A stretch of 64,000 bases of DNA. It comes from Cryptomeria japonica (taxonomy: Eukaryota; Streptophyta; Pinopsida; Cupressales; Cupressaceae). The stretch spans positions 722,389,649-722,453,648 of the forward strand of contig NC_081413.1 in assembly GCF_030272615.1 (NCBI RefSeq). Direction: 5' to 3'. The translations under genes and the position numbers were made by a program. Positions 11,440-22,023 of the stretch are shown here, in pieces; position 1 is the stretch's first letter, and each line of letters begins with the position of its first letter. The notes under the pieces were generated by a model. That model was not told the DNA's origin. It worked only from the letters and a program-made list of their open reading frames with translations, and searched no databases.

Positions 11440-12557
11440 GCACCCTTCTTAGATGTTTAGAGAGTGACGAAGCTCAGATTGCGTTACGAGAAGTGCATGA
11501 AGGGATATGTGGTCCGCATACTAGTGGTCCTACCTTGGCCAAGAAACTCATCAGGACTGGATACTACTGGCCTACTATGGAAAAAGATGCATATCAGTTT
11601 GTCAAGAAATGTAAGCAGTGTCAAATTCATGGAGACCTCATACATGCACCAGCACAGGAACTACAACCACTTGCATCTCCTTGGCCCTTTTGTCAATGGG
11701 GACTCGATCTCATAGGCAAGATTCACCCTCCTTCTTCCAATGGACATAAATTCATTATTACAGCCACAGAGTATTTTACAAAGTGGATTGAAGCCGTGCC
11801 TCTCACACAAGTTACTGGGAAACAAATCGCTACCTTCATCTTAAGCTACATCATTTGCCGATACGGGATTCCTACTTCCATTATTACTGATAACGGGCGT
11901 CCCTTCAAAAATCAGGATGTTCGTGAACTTTGTGACCGCTTCCATATCTCTCACTGTTTCTCCACACCATATTACCCCCAAGGTAATGGCCAAGATGAGG
12001 CGTCTAATAAAACAATTCTCAAAATCCTTAAAAAGACAGTCGACGACGCTGGCCGTAACTGGCATATCCAACTCAATCCTGCACTCTGGGCCTACTGCAC
12101 AAGTGTCCGCACACCTATAGGAGCTACACCTTACTCACTTGTCTACGGCACTGAAGCCATCTTGCCTATTGAGGTCGAGCTACCTTCTCTACGGGTCTCC
12201 TTGAGAAACATAATCAACAATGAAGACTACAGGGTCTCTCGCTTACAAGAACTAGAACTGTTGGAGGAACGAAGGCACACTGCTTTTAATCATCTCAAGG
12301 CTTACCAACAACGAATGAGTCGCAGTTACAATCAAAAAGTTAAGCCTCGCACATTTGAGGTAGGTGACTTAGTCCTCAGAGAAAACCCCAAGAATCAGCA
12401 AGACAGAGATAAGAAGGGCAAGTTCGAACCAAACTGGCTTGGTCCTTACATCATTACAGCAGCCTATGGATCTGGGGCATATCAGCTCTCAGCTACAGAA
12501 GGTGAACCCTTGGAGGATCCTATCAATAGCATGCACCTTCGCAGGTTCTACACATAA
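11440..12557 (+). mobile_element. Element A integrase
   Basis: The zinc-binding HHCC module comes first (LREVHEGICGPH, then KKCKQCQIHGD). The DDE core follows, with WGLDLIG, TDNGRPFKNQD and the glutamate in GNGQDEASNK. The C-terminal domain has FEVGDLVLRENPKNQQD and KFEPNWLGPYII, ending MHLRRFYT. No chromodomain is seen, as expected for a Tat rather than a chromovirus element. Confidence 0.93.
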
Positions 12558-12619
12558 GCTCTTCGGAACATCCTAAGTCAAAAATACAAAAAAATTATAA
12601 AACAAAAAAATCGTCACTT

Positions 12620-12764
12620 GGTGAAAACCTGGCAAACAGGCGCCTTGTGACACAAAAAAATTGAAAAATCAAAAAAGTAAAGAGAAATAATTTCATCCAA
12701 CGGTGAAAACCACTTCGGTGGCGCCCTGGGCAAGTACCATGGTGAAAACTGGGTCACCAGCGCC
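12620..12764 (+). other. Three structured hairpin modules after pol (element A)
   Basis: Three modules at 12620-12644, 12702-12725 and 12741-12764 share one design: outer GGTG pairing with CGCC (one U-G wobble), an AAAA bulge on the 5' side, then a 4-bp inner stem and small loop. Inner stems differ but always pair: CCTG/CAGG with loop GCAAA, CCAC/GTGG with loop TTCG, CTGG/CCAG with loop GTCA. The first also has an outer GTCAC/GTGAC stem (12613-12617 with 12647-12651), and the third is extended by CAT/ATG. The modules begin 63 bases after the integrase end. Element C keeps all three at 28304-28420. The function is unknown. Confidence 0.8.
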
Positions 12765-12847
12765 ATGCGTAGAGACTTTGCTCCTCCATCCTTCAGGATT
12801 CTCTTTCATCCTTTCACTTTGCACACACTCACAACCTATTCGTTCAT

Positions 12848-13662
12848 AATAAACTTACCCATTCCCATCATGGCTTGTTGTTGATCTACCCAAGATTGGT
12901 TAGCCATTCATAATAAACATTCCTTCATCCCTTTCCATCCATAATAAATCCGATCCTATCTGTGGCTAAGGCAAAATCCTACGTCTAGTGATGGGTGTGG
13001 AACTGAGAACATCACATGTTTCGAGGAGTACAGTTTCTTCCAGTTTCTTCAGTCCATTCGCGCACAATCCGCAATAAAGCAGCATTTGCATCACAGATCC
13101 GCAATAAAGTTTCGTCTTCTCCACAATAAAGTATCAGTTTCATGGATTCAGTCAGTTTCAGATGAGACACAACAGCAACAATGAGCCTCAACAAAATCAA
13201 ATCTTTCAACAGACTCAGACAACATATGGTTCAGTGCTATCTATCCTTTTTGTGAAAGTAAACATTGTGACCACAATCAAATAAGACTTATACAAGTGAC
13301 AAGAGACACTAAACTTGAGGACTACAGTGGATGTTGGTGTCGAGTCTTGGTTTTCTTTTGATTTTATCTTTTGGTGACATGTCTTTTAGCTTTTCCAGGA
13401 TGTCTTTGACTAGAGATTCTATCTCCAGGATGTCTTTGACTAGAAAGGCGAGGATGGGGTATCGTTACCTATTTGCATTTGCTGTCTGTGGATTGTCTTT
13501 TAGTAATGCTATGACTTGTCCAAGGATATGAGGACGCTGTGAGTCTAATACGAACTGGGGCATTCCTTGTTTGTGACTGTCTTATCTCCACGCAAACAGG
13601 TACAATGACTTTCTGGGCCGAACATATGCCTCGATTGTCATAACCTATTTTGCCATAATAAA
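12848..13662 (+). promoter_or_regulatory. Cluster of seven AATAAA hexamers (element A)
   Basis: AATAAA occurs at 12848, 12912, 12943, 13073, 13103, 13125 and 13657, several inside a repeated CCGCAATAAAG or CATAATAAA phrase. Element C retains seven counterparts on the minus strand between 27400 and 28220. They lie between the end of the sense pol unit and the end of the antisense PMD gene, so they may act as polyadenylation signals for the sense transcript. Function is inferred. Confidence 0.45.
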
Positions 13663-13799
13663 GCTCAATGATGATAACGCACAAGAAGCTCTTTCACTTT
13701 CATATCTTCTGTCTTTCATCCCCCTTTCTTGATTGACTTCCATCGTCCTTCTCGAGTCCATGTAGCCCGCTATCACATGACTGAGTATAATGACACACC

Positions 13800-14170
13800 A
13801 AAAACATTTGCATTTCATATAGTTTGCACCTACATCACCACATATAAGCATTTCATACATACATATAGATATCACAATTGCATCACATCCTGCACACAAC
13901 ACATGTTAGCACATCTCACATTTTCATTATGTAAATAATCATTTGCATTATCATCTTCATTTGCATTACATACATTCACATTTGCATCATGCATCACATA
14001 TACAACATAAAAGAACAAAAATATATTGCATTACATAATATAAGCATCACATAAAACATACATCATGAAAAATCTCATCACATAAGGTACACATGCATAT
14101 AGTTGCCACAAAAAAATGGATCATCTCTCATATATATAATCAAATGTGTCATGATACAATGATGTCAAAA
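13800..14170. repeat. CATTTGCAT-rich low-complexity stretch
   Basis: This irregular run is rich in GCATT, CATTTGCAT and CACAT words, with no coding frame of note. It lies just beyond the end of the antisense PMD gene. Element C has the reverse-complement counterpart (ATGCAAATG words) at about 26960-27260. Confidence 0.5.
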
Positions 14171-14254
14171 GAATCATATGGCTACAAAATCACCCGCAGG
14201 TGTCTACAATACAAAAATGGTACATATACTGATACAAAGGGGAGCCCTCTATGG

Positions 14255-16199
14255 CTATGATGAACTCCCTCCCTCGGAGCCGCCTGGCCTCGATGGAGTC
14301 TGAGCTCTAGATGGTCCCGCTCCAGGATCCCCCTGCCTGTCTGGTGGTGGTGGAGGACCCATGACCCCACCGCTGGATGCCTGTCTCCTACGACTCCCTC
14401 CCGTAGCCGTCGCTGTGCGCGACGATCTATGGAATCTCCTCGCCCGCTGATCCGCTGGCATGACACCATAGTACAGATCCCTCCAGTAGGCGATCTCCTC
14501 TCCGGCTCGCAGCACATATGCGTAGCCTGCCCCTGCATCCTCTGCTGCCTGCCTCCCTGCCCTCAGAGCTGTCTCGGCCTCAGTATATCTCTGGATGGCC
14601 TGGTCTCTCTCCCGCTCTGTGTCCCTGAGCTTGATCCTGAGGCGATCCCTCTCCCACTCCAACTCTGCAATCTCATCTGCCTGGCCCTGGCAGATCTCTC
14701 TCAGCCCTAGCAGCTCATCCTCCTCAGGATCATCACCCTCACCCTCTGCCTATGGCTCCTCCTCTGCAGGTGCCTGTACCTGTGCCTCCGCCTGTACCTG
14801 TTTAGGTGCCTGAATAGGTACCTGTCTCTGCACCTGTCCCTGTCCCTGCACCTGTCTCAGTCCCTGTGCTCTAGGACCCTGTGCTGCTGGTACATGTAGG
14901 GGCAATCCACCCGACCCCTCACCACCACCTGGGCTGGTCTCTCCTGTCCTCCCTCCTCCGAGGTGCTACTCGCCTCTCTCCCACCACTCCCCTCCGCCTC
15001 CGTCAACCCCTGCCTCCATCTCCTCCATCATCATCATCATCATCCCCTCCCACCTCTCCCTCCAGCAGCTCTCCCGGATCTGTCAATCTCGAAAATGGAT
15101 GCTCTGCCCAATACGCAGAGTACTCTGCGTCCATCCCTGCATCCTCTACCTCCGGCCACATATCCCATGGTAATGGCATCATCTCCGCCAGCTGTGTCAC
15201 GGCCTGATCATATGATAACAGTGGCCCGAACTGTACCTGATCTCTGACTGTACGGGCATACATGCCCGAGCCTCATGGCATCCGCTGAATACGGCCAAAC
15301 TGCCTGCATACCCTGTCAACAAGCTGCCTCTCCAGAATATAGGGCGTCCGCCCAATCAGATACCTGCTCCTGAATGTATAGGGTAACTCCAATGCATCGT
15401 CATCCCACTCCTCGCACCCCAGGTACGGCCTCCAGATAACCATGTCAATGTCATCTATGACGCGTCTCCAATGCTCCAATCGACCAATCCGAGGCTGTGA
15501 CGTAATCATATCATATAAATGCACGAAACTCCGTCCATGCCCTCTGCCCCTGAAGTGGATCGGCCGTGTGATTGGCAGGTGCTCATATGCCCACACCTGA
15601 AGGAGAGTCACTCCGCAGCCCAAGCCCACTGATCCGTGGTACACAAACTGATGCAGCTCATAGTACAAATGTGCCAGGACACATGGCCCCCATGCATATC
15701 TGGTGTGCTCTATCATCAGCGTCTCTAATGCCCTTCCCCAGCCAACTGCCAATCCCTGTGTGGCTCTGTCCGGACACAAGTAACCACTAATGGCTCCTCC
15801 AATAACCGCTGGCAAAGCTAAACCTGTGGCGGTCATGGTATCCCAGGCTACGTGACCTGCTCGCATCTCCAACCCGGGATCCTGGAATACCCGTCTCAAT
15901 ACCTCCCTGTCACCATCTCAATCGTATGGAATCAACTCTCCATCGATCGGAATATGCAGAATCCTGTAGACGTCCTCAAGCGTCACTGTCATCTCACCCA
16001 TAGGCAAGTGAAACGTGCAAGTCTCGGAGTGCCATCTCTCCGCCAGTGCAGTCAGCAAACCCATGTTTGCCCGAAACTCGGGCACATATAGCACATGTGT
16101 GAGACCCATCTCCTCAATAGAAATCATGTCCTGAATCGACAACTCTGGTCGCAACCTCTGAGTCGATGGGAATCTCTCCCGTGACTCCAACATAGGCAA
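14255..16199 (-). mobile_element. Antisense plant mobile domain (PMD) gene carried by element A
   Basis: On the strand opposite to gag-pol lies a captured gene of the PMD family (related to Arabidopsis MAIN/MAIL1). Its beginning has LYVPEFRANMGLLTALAERW and then CTFHLPMGEMTVTLEDVYRI, the PMD signature. The middle continues the domain (LDRV-type helices, WRRVIDDIDMVIWRPYLGC). The end has a charged, likely coiled-coil stretch (RLRIKLRDTERERDQAIQRY) and a G/S/P-rich tail. It is clearly GC-richer than the AT-rich surroundings. A Q/V/A-rich low-complexity insert lies near 14765-14880 and a poly-Asp run near 15025-15045. It is part of the fossil and has a few breaks. Antisense extra genes of this kind are known from Tat-type elements. 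Confidence 0.8.
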
Positions 16200-16237
16200 A
16201 TACTCCTGCAGTCAACCAATCAATCATGTCAGTTATC

Positions 16238-16480
16238 GTGGCATTCACTGTTTATCACAAAATGCTACTTGCTACCTAAATGCATACGCTTACCTATCCT
16301 AGTGACACTCACTGTTCATCACAAAGTGTTGCTGATTATCCTAGTAGTGCTCCCTGTTCATCACAAAGTACTACGTGTGTGACATTCCCTGTTCATCACA
16401 AAGTGTCACTCACATTAGCACTCCCTGTTCATCACAAAGTGCTGCCTATCTTGGTGCTCCCTGTTCGTCACAAAGTGCCT
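16238..16480 (+). other. Array of six hairpins with one conserved 15-nt loop (element A)
   Basis: Six stem-loops have loops CACTGTTTATCACAA, CACTGTTCATCACAA, CCCTGTTCATCACAA (three times) and CCCTGTTCGTCACAA. Stems: 16238-16245/16261-16268, 16301-16309/16325-16333, 16344-16351/16367-16374, 16379-16386/16402-16409, 16416-16422/16438-16444 and 16453-16458/16474-16479. Stem sequences differ from copy to copy yet pair over 6-9 bp. All eight non-Watson-Crick pairs are G-U in the element-sense strand. A seventh, divergent member (16540-16548/16567-16575, one A-C mismatch) has loop core TATGTTCATCACA. Element C has an equivalent array. Confidence 0.8.
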
Positions 16481-16609
16481 TGATCTATCCTAGTCTTCCT
16501 AGAGGACCTGCTTGAGTGTATCCTCTCAGCAGCTTATCCAATCGACAGCGTATGTTCATCACAGAACTGCCGATTTGACCTAAAAGACTCAACTTATGCA
16601 TTTTGACAC

Positions 16610-16850
16610 ACACACGCGCTTCTAGACTGCACAAACGCACTTCTGCAACACAGACGCTTTTTCTGAACACAAACGCGACCAGGGAACACAGACGTCCCTG
16701 CACGACATAAACGCCCCTACAGGGCACAGAAGCCTCTACATTTCACAAACGCGTCCGTATTCAGCACAAACGCGGTTCCAGGCACAGACGCACCTGGACC
16801 CGACACAGACGCGCCTGGCACTGACATAGACGCGGTTGCGCGTTTTTGCA
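16610..16850 (-). repeat. GCGTCTGTG motif array 3 (upstream of antisense PMD gene)
   Basis: On the plus strand this reads as repeated CACAGACGC or CACAAACGC words, roughly twelve copies at about 20-bp spacing. On the minus strand it is the same GCGTCTGTG core as in the gag leader. It therefore precedes the PMD gene in the same orientation as arrays 1 and 2 precede gag. Element C keeps it at 25253-25430. Confidence 0.8.
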
Positions 16851-17348
16851 CTTTTTAACTACCCTATTCCTAGCGCATTTATTGCTACTTAGCATGCATT
16901 AATGACAAAACTTGAAATGCATGAAAGTACGAGGAGGTTTTCGGGTACTTACCGGCTCTCCTGCATCTGCTGGTCGCTGGAATCGGCAAATGCGATCGAA
17001 TCTATGAATGAAAGCCATTGCTGCTGACTGTTGTTGCTCTTTTCTCGCTCTGCACTGTGATCTCGTAAGGGTGTGGATGACAATGAGGATGTCTTTTGCC
17101 CGTGGTCTATCTTATAGCCTAGCTCAGCCCTCGTCTTCCTTTCCCGAGTCAGTCTTTCTCATCCCGTGACTCTGTCACTCTATCCGATCAGTCCATTCTA
17201 TCCCGTCTTTCTTATCGAGAGATTGTCTACAATCTTTTCAGACATTTTCATCCAATCTCTCGAGGGGGCATATCATTCCCATCTTGGGGCAACTCTGTAT
17301 CAGTTCATCTTATTTTCTTTGAAACAACGCGACAAGCCGCATTGTCTC

Positions 17349-17362
17349 AAAGAGGGGCAAAA
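17349..17362 (+). other. Polypurine tract of element A
   Basis: AAAGAGGGGCAAAA abuts the 3' LTR and is the expected primer site for plus-strand DNA synthesis. Element C has the matching AAAGGGGGGCAAAA at 24736-24749 on the minus strand. Confidence 0.85.
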
Positions 17363-18136
17363 TGTAGACACCTAAAATTGTCATGTCTAATTAAATAAAT
17401 ATTTTATTTATTTAATTACCTAAGCCTAATTCTTCTATTAATTAAATATATTTTTATTTATTTAATTAATTCATTTATCCTCTTCTAGCCTTATTTCTTA
17501 CTTAAATAAATACATTTATTTATTTAAATTATCCTTTTCCTAAATTAAATAAATATTTTATTTATTTAATTGTCCTACTTCTTCTATTAATTAAATAAAT
17601 CTTTATTTATTTAATTAATTCATTAGCTTTTTCTACACATGACACATGTCATTCATCTCTTAATTCATACACTACCTACCCCTTTCATTATTTTGGTATT
17701 TCTTATACCTACCCTCTAATCCTAGCCGACCTCTCTTTTTACACCTCTCAATCTTAACCCTCCATTTCTTATTGTGTCTTCTATTTAAGGAAATGCTTTC
17801 TTCATTGTCAAACCCTAATGACTGATTTTTGGAGTACTTGGCTACACTACGATCCTACTTGCAACCACATTCCGTTCTTTGTTGAGCTCTTGTGCATATA
17901 AAAATCTGAGAGCAAATATATCAAGCAAGATCAATGGAGATAGGAAGAATGGAGATCAAAACCCTATTGGACATGTGATGGTATAATCTTTGTGATTTTG
18001 AGTTATTTTGCATTGTCTTAGGTAATCTTCATATGTTATGGTGGATCTTTGTTCATTGTTAGGCTAGGGTTTAGTGGTTGGATTCATTTTAGCCTTTCAA
18101 TATTGTTATTATTGTTATCCATTTTCACCATAAACA
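17363..18136 (+). repeat. Element A 3' LTR
   Basis: The 774-bp right copy differs from the left LTR at 5 positions and has no indels. It ends ATAAACA and is followed by the ATATT target duplication and resumed LINE sequence. Confidence 0.95.
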
Positions 18137-18573
18137 ATATTAATGGAGTCATCCTAAGGGGGTAACCATCTTCCCACCCTTTCAACCTTCTTCATAACAT
18201 GTCTACCTCTCCTAACATAGGCATAGACATGAGACATCTCCTGCAAACCCAACCCACTCATAATTTCAGCCTCTCCTCTATCCAGAGGAAAATTCACCTC
18301 ACATTTAGCTTCCAATGTCCCCTGGATCATCCCAAATATTTTATTTCACATTTGCAGAGATATCAGTCTGAATTCCCAAAAGATCCTCCTATTCCTTTCT
18401 ATCCATATCTGCCAAAGTATGAAAATGGGCCCAATGTGCCACACAATCTGAATAATAGAGGACAAAATAGGAGGCCTGCCCAAACTGCTCCAAAACTCAA
18501 CTAGAGAATTTGCTTGAACACAAGGATGTTTCCACACCCCCCACCAGTAATGTCAGATCTGCATCGAGAAAGG

Positions 18574-18900
18574 TCATCTAAAGAATAGGTGTGAAGAATC
18601 CTCCTCCTCATTACCACACAAAATACAGATGGAAGGACCATGGAACCCACGCTTGCAAATATTGTCCCAGGTTAGACATCTATTCAAAGCCAAATTCCAA
18701 GCAAAACAGTTACACTTCGGCCAAGAGAATTTGTTCCAAGCATATTTCCACCAGTGCACTTCCCTCCCCTCCAATCTACTGGGCAACAACTCTTGGGACC
18801 CATTGACAATAGTAAATACACCCTTAGGATTCGAGGACCAAGAAAGTCTATCCCTATCCTTAAGGGAACTACAATGTCTACTAGACAAAATTCCATGAAG
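18574..18900 (-). pseudogene. LINE ORF2 zf-RVT segment
   Basis: The translation contains VHWWKYAWNKFSWPKCNCFA, then LNRCLTWDNICKRGF and CILCGNEEEDSSHLFF. This is the tryptophan-rich zinc-binding module that sits between the reverse transcriptase and RNase H of plant L1 elements. It belongs to the degenerate LINE and is not a separate gene. Confidence 0.8.
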
Positions 18901-19399
18901 CTCAGTGCAGTCTTCCTCCATACCAACAACTGGCCATTCATTAGGCACCTTCCACCACACCATCTCCAAATTCCCACACCTATAAACAAACTTAAAGTCG
19001 CTCACTCTAGACCACCCTGCCTCAAGGAACCTCTAGCAGAGATTCACTAAATTATGAAACTGATCAATAATGGGAGGGTAGCCATCCCAAGAATCGAACC
19101 AAAAAAGCACCTCTTCCCCCTCTTATAGATCCAAAATAGTCCTTCTTTTATCAGTGCAACCCCTTTCTTGAGAGTACTCCAAATTGTAGAGCCTTTTCCC
19201 ACAATTAGATATCTTGGGATTTCCTCTTTCAGGATCCTCTACAAATACTTGTAAGACAAAATCCTAGCCCAGCCTCGATTCTATTCAACACACCACCTCC
19301 AGTACAATTTTACCACCAAAGCCTCTCCAAATAAAGTAGACCGCCTTAAGCCAAGCCACCCAATTGTTTCAGGCTGCACACCAAGTCCCATTTGACAAG

Positions 19400-20640
19400 A
19401 CTCCATTTAGAGGGGGACAGGTTGCCTACCCATAACAATTGCCTTGCCGAAGAATCCAATTCCTTCACAAACCACTTTGAGGCCACTTGGAGTATACACC
19501 TATAAATTGGAAGAGCGTGAAACAATGACTGAATAAGTTGAACCTACCCAGAAAAGGATAACCATTTATGCATACAATGTTCAACCTTCATGCGAATTTT
19601 TTTGAGAATACCTTGCCAAGAGTCCCTGGGAGGGTTACCAATAGAGATAGGAATACCCAAGTAAGTCAAAGGAAGAGAATCGAACTGGAAACTCAAGATA
19701 TGATCAATCCTCAACTAAATAGCTCTAGGTGTGTTGAAGAAGAAAATGGAAGATTTATCCTCATTGATCAACTGGCCAGAAGTAGCAAGATAGACATCCA
19801 AGACATACGTAGATTATAGCTTCTCTAATCCTAGCAAGTCCCATTAAGGTCGTATCATCCACAAATTTCAAATGATACTAAGGAGGTATGTCATTACCCC
19901 AACTCTAACCATGAATAATACCCATTTCCACATTATACTTAATCAATCTCCCCAGACCCTCAGCCAGAAGAATAAATAAGTACGGGGAGAGAGGGTCTCC
20001 TTGACAAAGACCCCTAGATGCACCAAACAACTCAGTATGATCTCCATTAATTAGCACAGATAATGAGGTAGACAAAACACAACTCATTACCCATTGGATC
20101 CATTCATCAAAAAAACCAAAGGCCCTAAGAATATTCTGGAGAAAGGACCAACAGACTCTATCATAAGCCTTTTCCATGTCCAACTCAATAAACATAGCTT
20201 TTTCTTTGGAAGCTACCATATAATGAATGGTCTCAGTAGCAATGACCACTCCATCCAACATTTGACGAACCTCCACAAAACCACTCTACTCCTCATTAAT
20301 GATACCCCCAAGCCATTTCTTCAACCTTCTAGCTATTAGCTTAGAAATAATATTAAAATTTACAAAGATATATAGGGTAGAACTGGCTTAAGCGATCAAG
20401 CCCATCACACTTGGGGATAAGAGCAATGAAATTCGTATTCAAAGACTGAAATATCTTCTTATTCCTTTGGGACTCTTGGACCACCTCCAATAAGTCCAAT
20501 TTGATAATATCCCAGAATTCTTGATAGAACTCAATCGGAAACCCATCTGGTCCAGGAGCTTCCCCCTTATTCATATGGAAAACAATCCCCTCAAGTTCAT
20601 CCAACAAAATAGGCCCCATAAGTTTCTCATTCATTTCCCT
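19400..20640 (-). pseudogene. LINE ORF2 reverse transcriptase
   Basis: The fingers read GEAPGPDGFPIEFYQEFWD (near 20540). Then come FIELDMEKAYDRVCWSFLQN and RGLCQGDPLSPYLFILLAEG. The catalytic FVDD box is encoded at about 19851-19865, and the FDSLPLTYLGIPISIGNP thumb-side motif lies near 19650. Several frame shifts and stops divide it, for example one between 20353 and 20276, so no active enzyme is expected. Confidence 0.85.
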
Positions 20641-21199
20641 AGTAACTAGAGAAGGAATACAAGAAAGAACCTAATTTTCCTCCTTTGATTCCCCCTGAGA
20701 ATCCTGACTAAAAAGGGATTGGAAATACTGCATAAACTCCCTAGAAATATCTTGCAAGGATAAACACTGGTCACCTCTATCATTAACCATAATAGGGATG
20801 GAGTTTCCATGTCTTCTTGCTTTAACTGAATTGAAGAAGAACACATTATTATTACCCCCTTCTTGAAGCCAATCAATTCGAGCTTTATTTTTGTAGTAGA
20901 TTTCCTCCCTAAGCTCCCACTCCTCTAAAACCTTGACTTCCTTGACTTCCTCCCTAAGCAGGGCTTCTGATATTACATGCTCTTTTACTACTCTGGTAAT
21001 GCCATTAAGTAATGCCATTCAATTCTAATTGAGCAACTGTCTTGGCATGAAAAATATTACCAAAACATTGACGATTCCACCATTTAAGCTGAAACTTAAC
21101 AAATTGCAATTGCTTGGCAAAAGTGTACATAGCAGTGTTAAAGGTTGGTCTCCCTTTCTTCCACCACTCCGCAACATGATCCTGCAAAGAAAAACCTTA

Positions 21200-21965
21200 T
21201 AGCCACATAAGATGGAATTTGAATGAAGGAGTGTGAGAAACCTGAGCAAAAGAAGACACTAATTTGATGGGCCAGTGGTCCGAACCTCTCCAATCTAAAA
21301 TCTCAGAGCATGTGGACCACCCCCCACCAACCCAAAAACTAGAAACCAAAAAGCGATCCAGCCTCTCCGCAATCCAATACTCCCCTATCCTCCTATTGTT
21401 CCAAGTGAAAAAACCATTACTGGGTTTGATGTCAACAAGATTGAAGGTTAATATACTATCCCAAAAAGGAAGGAAGAAGGCTCCATCCGCATAACACCAC
21501 CCTTCTACTTACTCAACTCTAAGATGACATTGAAATCTCCTGCCATAATCCATGGATGGAAAAGAAAAACCCACGCATAAAAGTAATAAGAGACCATAAT
21601 TTTTCCTTACCATGAAGATCAGTGGGGGCATAAATGTTAGTAAGCAAGATATATTCCCCAGTCTCAAGACTAGAAGCAATCCCAGATAAAGATGACCTGG
21701 AAGAAGCCCACCATATAGGATGAATCCTCAAGGGGTTCCAAAGACAAGCCACACCTCCAGAGGAGCCATATGCCCCAATACACTAACATTTTCCTCTCCC
21801 CCACAACTTTGGCATCAGACCCAACATACTTTCCATGAATAATTTAGTTTCTTGTAAGAAAATGACATCAGGTGAATGACTCCTTATCAATTCCTGAACA
21901 AATTTTTGTCTAGGGCCATTGTTCAAGCCCCTAACATTCCATGATAGCACAATAATTTTAGGGGA
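21200..21965 (-). pseudogene. LINE ORF2 endonuclease
   Basis: This apurinic-type endonuclease fragment reads SWNVRGLNNGPRQKF near its start (about 21945). It continues with SHSPDVIFLQETKL, GGVACLWNPLRIHPIWW and YILLTNIYAPTDLHGKEKL. These are the standard blocks of plant L1 endonucleases that nick the target. A stop lies upstream of the GGVACLW block and a frame change follows the YAPTD block. Confidence 0.8.
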
Positions 21966-22023
21966 TTAGAAAAATGAGAATCCAAAGTCTTTACTGACCC
22001 CGACTCAACCAAATTCTCTCCCA

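Larger units (their letters stand above)
1943..18136 (+). mobile_element. Element A: Ty3/Gypsy, Tat-like LTR retrotransposon carrying an antisense PMD gene
   Basis: This is a 16.2 kb LTR retrotransposon with TG...CA termini, 774-bp LTRs, 5-bp target duplications, a primer-binding region, gag, protease, a G-patch-like segment, reverse transcriptase, two RNase H domains, integrase, a polypurine tract and a 4.8 kb 3' region with an antisense plant mobile domain gene. A second, non-Gypsy-type RNase H after the usual one is characteristic of the Tat lineage. The two LTRs differ at 5 of 774 positions (0.65%), so insertion was recent, of the order of one to a few million years at an assumed slow tree-like rate. 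It looks structurally whole but carries about five coding breaks. It is inserted in the RNase H part of a LINE. Confidence 0.93.

Noticed and set aside
14429-15247. Several plus-strand Ser/Pro-rich frames
   Set aside because: They are shadows of the GC-rich antisense PMD gene on the other strand.
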